NCBI GenBank assembly: GCA_049366695.1
Contig: JBMNCR010000088.1
Coordinates: 1-34,298, forward strand
DNA: 34,298 nt
Origin: JBMNCR01 sp049366695
GTDB taxonomy: Bacteria; Bacillota; Clostridia; Eubacteriales; Alkalibacteraceae
Reading direction: 5' to 3'
Part shown: piece by piece, positions 15,822 to 24,147 of the stretch
How the letters are laid out: each line of letters begins with the position of its first letter
How positions within the stretch are numbered: the first letter of the stretch is position 1
The notes under the pieces: model-generated
Database searches by the model: none
Told to the model about the DNA's origin: nothing
The model's input: only the letters and a program-made list of their open reading frames with translations
Translations under genes and position numbers: made by a program

Positions 15822-17267
15822 ATGGCTTTTAAGGATTTACACAGTTTTATTAAAGCATTAGAAAAGAATAATGAGCTGATAAGAGTTAAAATACCAGTTG
15901 ACTCAAATTTAGAAATAACTGAAATAACTGATAGAGTTTCAAAAGCTCATGGTCCAGCGTTATTATTTGAAAACGTAAAAAATTCTAAGTATCCAGTTCT
16001 TATTAACAGTATGGGTTCATATAAAAGAATGGCTATGGCAATAGGTGTGGACTCTCTTGATGATATCGGAAATTCTATATTAGATTTACTTGATGTTGGT
16101 CAGTATTCTACTTTCGTGAGTCAAACGAAAAATACACCTCAATTTGCTTCTTTTCCATATATATTTCCCAAGAAAATACATAATGCACCATGTCAAAGAA
16201 TAATTGAAGATGCTGATTTAGATTCTTTGCCCATATTGAAATGTTGGCCACAAGATGGTGGTCCTTTTATAACTCTACCTATAGTTATTACAAAAGACCC
16301 TGAAAACAATCAACAAAATATAGGTATGTATCGACTCCAAAAATACGATAAGACATCAACTGGAATGCATTGGCATTTGCATAAAGACGGAAGAAAAATT
16401 TATGATAAATATAGAAAACTAGGTCTTAAAAAAATGCCTGTAGCTGTTGCAATTGGAAGTGATCCCACATTAATTTATTCTGCAACTGCACCATTACCAA
16501 AAACAATTGATGAAATGATCTTTGCTGGATTCTTAAGAAAGTCTCCAATAGAAATAGTAAAATGTATTACGTCAGATATATATGTTCCAGCAAATGCAGA
16601 ATTTATACTAGAAGGCTATGTTGATCTTGATGAGACAAAATTGGAAGGTCCCTTTGGCGATCATACTGGGTATTATTCAATATGTGATCATTATCCAGTA
16701 TTTCATGTAGAAAAAATTACTAGAAAGAAAAATCCTATTTATCCTGCTACCATAGTTGGCAAGCCACCTATGGAAGACTGTTACATGGGTAAAGCAACTG
16801 AAAGAATTTTTTTACCTTTATTAAAAAAAGCAATACCCGAAATAATTGATATGAACATGCCTTTAGAAGGTATATTTCATAATTGTGCAATAGTATCTAT
16901 TAAAAAAACATTTCCAAAACACGCATTTAAAGTAATGCACGCTCTATGGGGTATAAATCAAATGATGTATACAAAGATGTTAATCGTAGTTGATGACAAT
17001 ATTGATGTACAGGATATTTCCACAGTTATGTGGAAAGTGTTTAATAATTTTGATGCTAAAAGAGATATACTTATTTCACAAGGTCCTTTAGACGCACAAG
17101 ACCACTCCTCTAATACTCCATTTTATGGGAATCGTATGGGAATAGATGCTACGAAAAAACTAAAAAGTGAAGGCTATAATAGAGAATGGCCTGATGATAT
17201 TGAAATGACTAAAAAAATTAAAGAAATTGTAGATTTTAGGTGGAATGACTATGGGATTAATATATAA
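15822..17267 (+). CDS. ubiD: UbiD family decarboxylase
   Basis: UbiD enzymes use prenylated FMN to remove carboxyl groups from aromatic or unsaturated acids. The 481-residue protein is of normal length. Visible are IGMYRLQ (167-173) and the following TGMHWHLHKDG, which contribute to the prFMN/metal site, and the conserved LEGPFGDHTGYY (274-285) that carries the catalytic glutamate region. It lies 19 bases after the polyprenyl synthase gene, overlaps the UbiA gene, and is followed by UbiX, the enzyme making its cofactor. In this setting it most likely decarboxylates the prenylated naphthoate during menaquinone synthesis, as the UbiD homologue of the futalosine pathway is thought to do. Substrate inferred. 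Confidence 0.94.
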   Translation: MAFKDLHSFIKALEKNNELIRVKIPVDSNLEITEITDRVSKAHGPALLFENVKNSKYPVLINSMGSYKRMAMAIGVDSLDDIGNSILDLLDVGQYSTFVSQTKNTPQFASFPYIFPKKIHNAPCQRIIEDADLDSLPILKCWPQDGGPFITLPIVITKDPENNQQNIGMYRLQKYDKTSTGMHWHLHKDGRKIYDKYRKLGLKKMPVAVAIGSDPTLIYSATAPLPKTIDEMIFAGFLRKSPIEIVKCITSDIYVPANAEFILEGYVDLDETKLEGPFGDHTGYYSICDHYPVFHVEKITRKKNPIYPATIVGKPPMEDCYMGKATERIFLPLLKKAIPEIIDMNMPLEGIFHNCAIVSIKKTFPKHAFKVMHALWGINQMMYTKMLIVVDDNIDVQDISTVMWKVFNNFDAKRDILISQGPLDAQDHSSNTPFYGNRMGIDATKKLKSEGYNREWPDDIEMTKKIKEIVDFRWNDYGINI

Positions 17268-18114
17268 AATAAAACAATACGGAGAGTTAGTTATGTTTTC
17301 TCATACTCTTTTTTCATTACCTTTTGCTTTGGTTTCCATGATATGGGCAGCTAAAGGAATTCCAGATATGTATATATTTTTTTGGATAATGATTGCCCTT
17401 ATCAGTGGAAGAAATGGTGCAAATGCCATTAATAGAGCAATTGATGCAGAATTTGATAAGAAAAACGAAAGAGTATCTAACCGTTTAATACCACAAGGGA
17501 AAATTTCTAAAAAAGAAACAATAATTTTATCTGCTATACTTTTTGCAATTTTTGAAGTAGCAGCCTACATGCTAAATCCGTTATGTTTAATATTATCACC
17601 TATTGCATTAGGACTATTTATACTTTATTCTTATACAAAAAGATTTACATGGGCATGTCATATAGTATTAGGAATAACTTGTGCAGGAGCACCTTTAGGT
17701 GCTTGGATTGCTGTTACTGGAAGTATCTCATATGTACCAATTCTACTATCAATCGCTGTTGCTTTATGGATTAGCGGTTTTGATATTCTATATGGTACTC
17801 AAGATATTGAATTTGATATAAAAGAAGGATTATTCTCAATCCCTGCAAAATTTGGTCTAAAATACAGCTTAATAATTGCTAAGATATTTCATTTATTATC
17901 ACTTAGTACTCTATTGTCCCTATATTTTATTTATAAAACTGGTTGGATATATCTTTTGGGACTATTTATTATCTCTTTATTATTTATGATGGAACATCGA
18001 ATTGTTGAACCTAAAAACAAAGGAATTATGAACTGGGCTAGTTATCATATTAATCAAATAGTTAGTTTAACATTTTTGATATTTACTATGCTTGACTTCT
18101 GGGTATTTAAATAA
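17251..18114 (+). CDS. ubiA: UbiA family prenyltransferase (DmkA/MqnP-like)
   Basis: An integral membrane prenyltransferase that joins the polyprenyl chain to the aromatic head group of the quinone. The protein has 287 residues and eight or nine membrane segments. The two aspartate motifs are NRAIDAEFD (Asn61, Asp65, Asp69) and DILYGTQDIEFDIKEG (Asp178, Asp185, Asp189), followed by LFSIP. It looks like the UbiA/MqnP branch that accepts a carboxylated ring rather than MenA. The ATG at 17251 is preferred over that at 17245 since AGGTGG ends 7 bases before it. The gene overlaps ubiD by 17 bases and thus is translationally coupled. Confidence 0.93.
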   Translation: MGLIYKIKQYGELVMFSHTLFSLPFALVSMIWAAKGIPDMYIFFWIMIALISGRNGANAINRAIDAEFDKKNERVSNRLIPQGKISKKETIILSAILFAIFEVAAYMLNPLCLILSPIALGLFILYSYTKRFTWACHIVLGITCAGAPLGAWIAVTGSISYVPILLSIAVALWISGFDILYGTQDIEFDIKEGLFSIPAKFGLKYSLIIAKIFHLLSLSTLLSLYFIYKTGWIYLLGLFIISLLFMMEHRIVEPKNKGIMNWASYHINQIVSLTFLIFTMLDFWVFK

Positions 18115-18154
18115 TTGATATCATAGGATATACATAGTATATTAGGGGGTAGAA

Positions 18155-18727
18155 ATGAAAAAAATTATAATTGGTATTACTGGTGCAACTGGAAGTATTT
18201 ATGCTTTTAAATTAATAGAATTTTTGATAGAAAATAATATAGAAGTACACATAATTGCATCAGAAAATGGAAAAAAAGTTTTTTCATATGAATTAGAATT
18301 TTCATATGAAGATTGGATTAAAAAATTAAAATCAAAAGGAAATATACATGAACATTCTCCTGAAAATTTATTTGCGAACATATCTAGTGGATCTTTTATT
18401 ACACATGGTATGATTGTACTACCTTGCTCCATGGGTACCTTAGGAAGAATTGCAAATGGCTCAAGCGATAATCTTATTATTAGAGCTAGTGATGTATGTC
18501 TTAAAGAAAAAAGACCTCTAATATTATGTGTAAGAGAAACACCTTATAATATGATTCATTTAAAAAACATGCTCTCTGTTACTCAATCTGGAGGCATAGT
18601 AATGCCTTTAAGCCCTAGCTTTTACACTAAACCTAATTGTATAGATGATATAGTAAATAGTATAATAGGTAGAATTTTAGATCTATTAAAAATAGACAAT
18701 AGCTTAATAAAGCGATGGGAATATTAA
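18155..18727 (+). CDS. ubiX: UbiX family flavin prenyltransferase
   Basis: UbiX attaches a dimethylallyl group to FMN to give the prFMN cofactor of UbiD. The 190-residue protein has the flavodoxin-like opening GITGATGSIYAFKL (8-21), PCSMGTLGRIANGSSDNLI and the REtP-type segment VRETPYNMIHLKNML that are diagnostic. GGGGG lies 5-9 bases ahead of the ATG. It ends the quinone gene set 40 bases after ubiA, giving an intact UbiD/UbiX pair. The role is well set; the pathway context is inferred from the neighbours. Confidence 0.95.
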   Translation: MKKIIIGITGATGSIYAFKLIEFLIENNIEVHIIASENGKKVFSYELEFSYEDWIKKLKSKGNIHEHSPENLFANISSGSFITHGMIVLPCSMGTLGRIANGSSDNLIIRASDVCLKEKRPLILCVRETPYNMIHLKNMLSVTQSGGIVMPLSPSFYTKPNCIDDIVNSIIGRILDLLKIDNSLIKRWEY

Positions 18728-18817
18728 TTACACCATTAGACTTAGTGTTATTAGCTTAACCACATACTTCTTAAGCTCATAAACACTATTTATTACTACT
18801 GGGATCAAATCATATTT

Positions 18818-18846
18818 TTGACTTATTAAAAAATCTACTATTAATA
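18818..18846 (+). promoter_or_regulatory. Candidate promoter of the ABC ATPase-permease operon
   Basis: TTGACT is followed after 17 bases by TTAATA, with further AT-rich -10-like boxes directly after it. The 237-base gap from ubiX suggests separate transcription. Confidence 0.35.
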
Positions 18847-18880
18847 ATATTAGTTAGTACACAGACTGCAATATTTTATA

Positions 18881-18984
18881 AATAGAACAACTTGATATAA
18901 GGAAGGTTTTTTATGTTAACAATAAATAATTTAATAGAACAACTTGATATAAGGAAGGTTTTTTATGTTAACAATAAATAATTT
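18881..18984 (+). repeat. Perfect 52-bp tandem duplication over the ATPase translation start
   Basis: Bases 18881-18932 and 18933-18984 are identical over all 52 positions. Each copy contains AAGGAAGG, the ATG and the first six codons of the ATPase gene. The second copy leads into the gene (ATG 18965); the first starts an out-of-frame reading frame because 52 is not a multiple of three. Perfect identity implies a recent event. Confidence 0.97.
18913..18981 (+). CDS. 22-codon leader reading frame created by the duplication
   Basis: The duplicated start ATG 18913 opens a frame with the peptide MLTINNLIEQLDIRKVFYVN plus two residues (NK), stopping at TAA 18979-18981, 14 bases beyond the real ATPase ATG. 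It has the same ribosome binding site as the real gene. Ribosomes starting here would terminate past the true start, so it may reduce or couple ATPase translation. It is probably not a functional peptide. Confidence 0.35.
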   Translation: MLTINNLIEQLDIRKVFYVNNK

Positions 18985-19672
18985 ATCAGTAAAAATAGAT
19001 GATAATCAAATTTTTGATAGTATTTCTTTCACTATCAAGAAACGTAGTATTGGTTGCATAATTGGTGCTTCAGGTATAGGAAAAACTACTTTAATAAAAG
19101 TGATTGGTGGAATAATACCTGCAACTACAGGTAATATTCTATTTGATAAAAAAGTGATCGATAATAAAAAGATAAATATTGGTTATGCATTTCAAGAATA
19201 TGGATTATATCCATGGTATAACGTAGAAAAAAACATTAAACTACCATATCAAATCAAACATTGTTCTTTTAATGAACAAATATATAATGATATTATTTCA
19301 AAACTAGGTTTAGAACCATTATTAAATAGAAACCCTGTTTTATTGAGTGGTGGTGAAAAACAAAGAGTAGCATTAGCAAGAGCATTAATTTTAAAACCTC
19401 ATATACTTTTATTAGATGAACCTTTTTCTTCACTAGATGCAATAAACAGAGAAAAAGCCAAAAATGTTTTTTACGATATTTGGCTAAAATACCAACCTAT
19501 TTCATTAATAGTGACCCACAATATTGATGAAGCTATATATTTAGCTGATACTATTCTTATCTTAAAAAAAGATAAATTATTAATTATTGATAATACAGTA
19601 AAAGGCATAAATAAATACGATGTTAAATATAGATCGCTTTCAAATGAAATAGAAAAAGAAATCGGGAGTTAG
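18965..19672 (+). CDS. ABC transporter ATP-binding protein, SsuB/TauB-like
   Basis: The ATPase of an importer. In its 235 residues are Walker A GASGIGKTT (34-42), the Q-loop Gln77, the signature LSGGEKQR (127-134), Walker B ILLLDEPFSSLDA (147-159) and the switch His185 in VTHNIDEA. The sequence type is that of nitrate/sulfonate/taurine and thiamin-precursor systems. The start is inside the second copy of a 52-bp duplication, with AAGGAAGG upstream. It is 5 bases from the permease gene. The pair lacks a local binding protein; the lipoprotein at 5043-5972 is of the matching type. Confidence 0.95.
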   Translation: MLTINNLSVKIDDNQIFDSISFTIKKRSIGCIIGASGIGKTTLIKVIGGIIPATTGNILFDKKVIDNKKINIGYAFQEYGLYPWYNVEKNIKLPYQIKHCSFNEQIYNDIISKLGLEPLLNRNPVLLSGGEKQRVALARALILKPHILLLDEPFSSLDAINREKAKNVFYDIWLKYQPISLIVTHNIDEAIYLADTILILKKDKLLIIDNTVKGINKYDVKYRSLSNEIEKEIGS

Positions 19673-19677
19673 TTAAG

Positions 19678-20403
19678 ATGAAAATAGTAAAACAGCTTAG
19701 AGCAATTATCATAATCTTATTTGTTTGGCAATTATTTAGTCTTATAATACACAAATCATTGGTACCTTCACCAATTTCTGTATTATCTCATACTTTAAAT
19801 ATATTTTTAACTAAATTAACAATTCATTTATTTTATAGTTTATTACGTATACTTTTAGGCATCATAGGTGGGATAATAATTGGCTGGCCTTTAGGTATTA
19901 TACTTGGATATTTTAATAAATTAGATCAGGTCTTTTCACCTATTATTTATTTTCTATATCCGATACCCAAAATCGCTTTTTTACCCATATTAATGCTACT
20001 ACTAGGTTTAGGTGAGATAACTAAAATAATAATGATAATAATCATTATTCTATTTCAAATAATAGTAAATATCAGGGATCATGTAAAAAATATAGAACCG
20101 TCCGTATTTTATCCACTTATTACGTTAGGAAGTAATGATTTTCAAATTATTAAATATTTAGTTCTTCCCTCTTCATTGCCAAAATTATTTTCATCTATTA
20201 GAATAGCACTCGGCACTTCCATTGCAGTATTGTTTTTTTCTGAAACATTTGGAACAACCTATGGTTTAGGATATTTTATTATGGATTCTATGCTTAGAAT
20301 TAATTATGTAGAAATGTATTCTGGCATACTAATGTTAAGCCTGTTAGGATTAACACTTTTTAGTATAATCGATTTAATAAATGATAGGATTATTAATTGG
20401 TAA
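19678..20403 (+). CDS. ABC transporter permease, SsuC/TauC-like
   Basis: A 241-residue BPD-type permease with about six membrane segments. The ATPase-contacting EAA-like loop is LGSNDFQIIKYLVLPSSLPKLFSSIRIALGTS in position about 155-186 (key G, P and L positions kept). The N-terminal VPSPISVLSHTL segment is typical of SsuC/TauC proteins. It follows the ATPase gene after 5 bases. With that gene and a binding protein elsewhere it forms one importer. Substrate not known. Confidence 0.93.
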   Translation: MKIVKQLRAIIIILFVWQLFSLIIHKSLVPSPISVLSHTLNIFLTKLTIHLFYSLLRILLGIIGGIIIGWPLGIILGYFNKLDQVFSPIIYFLYPIPKIAFLPILMLLLGLGEITKIIMIIIIILFQIIVNIRDHVKNIEPSVFYPLITLGSNDFQIIKYLVLPSSLPKLFSSIRIALGTSIAVLFFSETFGTTYGLGYFIMDSMLRINYVEMYSGILMLSLLGLTLFSIIDLINDRIINW

Positions 20404-20446
20404 TGATAAATAATTAATTTATTAAGATAAAAACTCCAAATTAAAA

Positions 20447-20469
20447 TGACAGGTACATAACCCCTGTCA
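20447..20469. terminator. Possible bidirectional terminator between permease and AIM24 genes
   Basis: TGACAGG (20447-20453) pairs with CCTGTCA (20463-20469), a 7-bp stem in the gap between convergent genes. Poor U tracts on both sides keep confidence low. Confidence 0.4.
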
Positions 20470-20532
20470 CAGAAATTCTTTTAAATTTATAAATTCTTTA
20501 TTTCTGGTACATTCTTATTAAAATATATCTAT

Positions 20533-21330
20533 TTAATCTCCATCAAATAGATTCCCAAGTCCTCCAAGTGCATCTAAGACACTACCTTCTCCTTTTGAAT
20601 TTCCGCCTTTTCTAGATGAAGACATTAATCTATCTGCCAATCTACTAAATGGCAATGATTGCAACCAAATCTTACCTGGTCCAGTTAATGAAGCAAAGAA
20701 CAATCCCTCGCCACCAAATACAGCAGTTTTTACATTACCAACAAACTCAATATCATAATTAACATCTTTACTTAAAGCAACAAGACAACCAGTGTCAACT
20801 TTTAGAGTCTCTCCTGGAGCTAAATCACGTTCATAAATTGTGCCTCCAGCATGGCAAAAAGCTAAACCATTCCCCTCAAGCTTTTGCATTATAAAACCTT
20901 CTCCTCCAAATAAACCTACTCCTATTTTCTTTTGAAATTCTATGCCAATAGCAGTTCCTTTTTCAGCACATAAAAAAGCATCCTTTTGGCAAATTAGTTT
21001 ACCATTGTATTTATTCAAATCAATAGGTATAATCTTTCCTGGATAAGGAGCACCAAAAGCCAATTCTCCTTCATCGTTAGACTTTTGTGTAAATAATGTC
21101 ATAAATAAACTCTCACCTGTAATTACTCTTTTGCCTGCACCCATAAGTTTTCCCATTAATCCACTACTATTCGAATTCTCTGATGATCCATCTCCAAAAA
21201 TTGTATCCATTTTTATTGTGCTATCCATAAATAATAAAGCACCAGCTTCTGCAACAATACTTTCTTCTTGTTTTAGCAAAAATCTGATAAACTGCATGTC
21301 ATCTCCAATAATTTCATAATCTAGAGCCAT
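20533..21330 (-). CDS. AIM24 / TIGR00266 family protein
   Basis: A 265-residue cytosolic protein of the AIM24 family, a beta-rich fold. Typical are EAGALLFMD near residue 28, the glycine-rich GEGFIMQKLEGNG (about 144-156), GGTIYERDLAPGE and the late GGEGLFFASLTGPGKIWLQSLPF. The C-terminus has a short Ser/Gly-rich tail before GGLGNLFDGD. Function in bacteria is not established. AAAGGAGGT precedes the ATG. It is divergent from luxS with 114 bases between. Confidence 0.93.
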   Translation of the reverse strand: MALDYEIIGDDMQFIRFLLKQEESIVAEAGALLFMDSTIKMDTIFGDGSSENSNSSGLMGKLMGAGKRVITGESLFMTLFTQKSNDEGELAFGAPYPGKIIPIDLNKYNGKLICQKDAFLCAEKGTAIGIEFQKKIGVGLFGGEGFIMQKLEGNGLAFCHAGGTIYERDLAPGETLKVDTGCLVALSKDVNYDIEFVGNVKTAVFGGEGLFFASLTGPGKIWLQSLPFSRLADRLMSSSRKGGNSKGEGSVLDALGGLGNLFDGD

Positions 21331-21393
21331 AACCTACCTCCTTTAATTCTTATTAACAATATAATATATATTAGACAAAAAAACAAATATTCC

Positions 21394-21423
21394 TTTAAAC
21401 CTTTATTAAAAAAATGATATAAT
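21394..21423 (+). promoter_or_regulatory. Candidate sigma-A promoter of luxS
   Basis: TTTAAA and a perfect TATAAT are 18 bases apart, 21 bases before the luxS ATG, leaving room for AGGAGG (21433-21438) on a very short leader. Confidence 0.5.
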
Positions 21424-21444
21424 TTCACTAATAGGAGGCGCTTT

Positions 21445-21921
21445 ATGAATAAAATAGAAAGTTTTACTATAGATCATACAAAATTAAAAAAGGGTATTTA
21501 CGTTTCAAGAAAAGATAAAATAAATGATTGTACAATTACTACCTTTGATATTAGAATGAAACAACCAAACATTGAGCCAGTAATGAATACATCTGAAATC
21601 CACACTATTGAACACCTTGGAGCTACATTTCTAAGAAATCATGAAATATACAAAGAATCAATAATATATTTTGGTCCTATGGGATGTAGAACAGGCTTTT
21701 ATCTCATTATTAATGTTGATTGTTCTTCACATAATATTCTTCCATTAATAAAAGAATTATATCATTTTATTGTCAATTTTAATGGCAAAATCCCTGGTTC
21801 AAGTCCAGTAGAATGTGGTAATTTTTTAGATATGAATTTAAATATGGCCAAATATGAAGCTAATGAATTTTTACATGTTATTAACAGTATTTCTAAAGAA
21901 AATTTAGTATATCCTGAGTAA
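21445..21921 (+). CDS. luxS: S-ribosylhomocysteine lyase
   Basis: LuxS splits S-ribosylhomocysteine into homocysteine and DPD, the precursor of autoinducer-2, in the activated methyl cycle. In 158 residues it shows the metal ligands His53 and His57 in HTIEHLGATFLRN, catalytic Cys81 in GPMGCRTGFY, and the third metal ligand Cys124 in GSSPVECGNFLDM. All key residues are present. AGGAGG lies ahead of the ATG. It is followed after 54 bases by msrA, so the two sulfur-related genes may share a transcript. Confidence 0.97.
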   Translation: MNKIESFTIDHTKLKKGIYVSRKDKINDCTITTFDIRMKQPNIEPVMNTSEIHTIEHLGATFLRNHEIYKESIIYFGPMGCRTGFYLIINVDCSSHNILPLIKELYHFIVNFNGKIPGSSPVECGNFLDMNLNMAKYEANEFLHVINSISKENLVYPE

Positions 21922-21975
21922 TAAAGTGCATAATTGAAATATAAAGTAAACAAATTGTTAAAAGAAGGTGTTCTA

Positions 21976-22455
21976 ATGAAAAATATTGTATTTGCAGGTG
22001 GTTGTTTTTGGGGAGTACAGGCCTATTTTAATACAATATGTGGAGTTGTAAAAACAAAAGTTGGCTATGCAAACGGAACAACTATTAACCCAACCTATCA
22101 AGAAGTATGCACTGGTGAAACAGATCATGTTGAAGCTGTTTTTATAGAATATGATGATACTATTCTTAGTTTAAATTTATTGCTAGATAAATTTTTTAGT
22201 ATTATTGATCCTACTTCTCTTAATAAGCAAGGCAATGATAGAGGAACCCAATATAGAACAGGAATTTATTATCTTGATAAAAGAGATTTAACTCAAATTC
22301 GTTCTTCTATAAACAAGATCGAGCAATTATATGATAGCCCCCTTGTAACAGAAATAAAACCTTTAGATAAGTTTTTTGAGGCTGAAGAGTATCATCAAAA
22401 CTATCTAAAGAAAAATCCAAATGGATATTGTCATATAGATTTAAGTAAGGTTTAA
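21976..22455 (+). CDS. msrA: Peptide methionine-S-sulfoxide reductase MsrA
   Basis: MsrA repairs methionine S-sulfoxide in proteins. The 159-residue protein has the catalytic motif GGCFWG (Cys10), the methyl-pocket residues around it, and YRTGIYY plus the EYHQNYLKKNPNGYC tail (resolving cysteine near the C-terminus). The ATG at 21976 with AAGGTG upstream is preferred over an in-frame ATG at 21934. No msrB domain is fused or adjacent. Confidence 0.96.
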   Translation: MKNIVFAGGCFWGVQAYFNTICGVVKTKVGYANGTTINPTYQEVCTGETDHVEAVFIEYDDTILSLNLLLDKFFSIIDPTSLNKQGNDRGTQYRTGIYYLDKRDLTQIRSSINKIEQLYDSPLVTEIKPLDKFFEAEEYHQNYLKKNPNGYCHIDLSKV

Positions 22456-22557
22456 TTTTATAAATAATTCTTAACTTTTGTTTCAAAATATAATTTAATG
22501 TGAATATAATTTTTTTTCAACCATAGCATTATATAAATAGATATATTAGGTGATGCT

Positions 22558-23607
22558 ATGATTAAAAAGGATTTTAATAGAATTTCTAAAATCTCTTCTT
22601 TGTATATTTCTGCAACAATTGGCGCTGGATTTTCTTCTGGCAAAGAATTATTTATTTTCTTTACATCATATAAAGAAAAAAGCAATTCTGGCTTAATATT
22701 ATCCGGAGTATTATTTATAGTTATTGGATTCATTATTTTAGATTATATTAGAACCAACGAAATTAACACATTAAATAAGTTATTCCTAAGTTTGTTTGGC
22801 AAAAAAATATCTCAAATAGTTTCTCTTTTAATTTTTGTCTTTTTAATTGGAGTTTTTAGTATTATGATTTCAGGAATGGCTAATATACTTCATTCTGTCT
22901 TAAATATATCCTATTATTGTAGTACAGTGATTGTCTTATTTATGAGCTTTCTGATAGTTATTTATAATATTGATGGCATTATTATTTTAAGTCAATTCAT
23001 CACACCACTACTTATTGGAGGTATATATATTATTTGCATTGTTTTATTAACCAATAATTCTCATCATGTCCCAGTAAATTCATACCTACCAAATAACTGG
23101 TATATATCCTCAATTACTTATATTTCATATAATATTATTATTTCTACAGTTGTTCTAATAGATGCAAAATACTTAATAACTTCTAAGAATATTTCTATAA
23201 TATCTTCATTTATTGGAGGTTTTTGTGTATTTTCAACTTCTATACTAATAAATATGGTTTTAAACAAATATTATTTTTTAATTATTAATCAAAATCTTCC
23301 AATGTTAATTCTTGCAAAAAATACTAACGATCTAATATTTATATCATGGTCATTAATTTTATTTTTTTCTATGTTTACAACAGCATTATCAAGTTTAATA
23401 GGATGTGTAAACTATATTAAAGATAAAATAATTATAAAAACCAATTATATATCCTTGTTCATTATTATTTTTACTTTTTTCTTAACGCGCATAGGTTTCA
23501 CAGAATTAATTCTTATCATCTATCCATTATTTGGATATATTGGCATAATGTTTATTATTGCAGTAACCCTTAAATATATACTCAGATCAAGGAATATATA
23601 TTATTAA
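22558..23607 (+). CDS. YkvI-like membrane protein (APC superfamily type)
   Basis: A 349-residue integral membrane protein with about ten segments. The first segment has TIGAGFSSGKEL (about 20-31), a motif common to YkvI-type proteins, which are distant relatives of LeuT/APC amino acid transporters. Substrate unknown. AGGTGA precedes the ATG. It stands alone between msrA and the Hsp20 gene. The charge distribution and length are normal for the family. Confidence 0.8.
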   Translation: MIKKDFNRISKISSLYISATIGAGFSSGKELFIFFTSYKEKSNSGLILSGVLFIVIGFIILDYIRTNEINTLNKLFLSLFGKKISQIVSLLIFVFLIGVFSIMISGMANILHSVLNISYYCSTVIVLFMSFLIVIYNIDGIIILSQFITPLLIGGIYIICIVLLTNNSHHVPVNSYLPNNWYISSITYISYNIIISTVVLIDAKYLITSKNISIISSFIGGFCVFSTSILINMVLNKYYFLIINQNLPMLILAKNTNDLIFISWSLILFFSMFTTALSSLIGCVNYIKDKIIIKTNYISLFIIIFTFFLTRIGFTELILIIYPLFGYIGIMFIIAVTLKYILRSRNIYY

Positions 23608-23690
23608 TGACTCTCTATTATGTATACATTCAATAATTTTATAACAATTAATAATATCCAGCATAAAAATATAAAAAAGGAGGTTAAGAA

Positions 23691-24098
23691 ATGAAATTTC
23701 CCAACAAACGCCATATTGAAGACATAAATAATGATTTTTTCCACTCCTCTGAACTCTCAAACTACAATCTTGGAAAAAATATAAATACTAATATTTCTGA
23801 AAATGATTTAGAATTCACCTTAGAAATCAAATTATTAGGATTTGATAAAGACGAAATATCAATTTATATCGAGGATGAATTATTAATTATTGAGGGAAAA
23901 AGAGAAGATTTGATTGATGAAGAAACTGAAAATTATATAAAACAAGAAAGTGATTTTTCCTTTTTTCAAAAATGCGTACCTATACAAGGAATATTAAAAA
24001 AAGAAATAAAAGCTTATTATAATAACGAAACAATTACTATACATTTACCCAAAATCAAAAATAGTAATATCAACAACAATAACATAGAATTAGAATAA
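23691..24098 (+). CDS. Hsp20/alpha-crystallin family small heat shock protein
   Basis: A 135-residue ATP-independent chaperone that holds unfolding proteins. The alpha-crystallin domain runs from about residue 38 to 125: LEFTLEIKLLGFDKDEI, then the ELLIIEGKRED strand and a final ITIHLPK. The Asn-rich C-terminal tail lacks a clear IxI/V motif, so oligomer contacts may be unusual. AAAGGAGG lies just ahead of the ATG. A strong terminator follows directly. No CIRCE element was seen upstream. Confidence 0.88.
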   Translation: MKFPNKRHIEDINNDFFHSSELSNYNLGKNINTNISENDLEFTLEIKLLGFDKDEISIYIEDELLIIEGKREDLIDEETENYIKQESDFSFFQKCVPIQGILKKEIKAYYNNETITIHLPKIKNSNINNNNIELE

Positions 24099-24101
24099 AA
24101 A

Positions 24102-24147
24102 ATGAGATAAGTAGTTAATAATTTTGTAACTACTTATCTCATAATTT
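24102..24147 (+). terminator. Intrinsic terminator after the Hsp20 gene
   Basis: ATGAGATAAGTAGTTA (24102-24117) pairs perfectly with 24127-24142, a 16-bp stem with a 9-base loop, then a T-rich tail. Confidence 0.85.
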
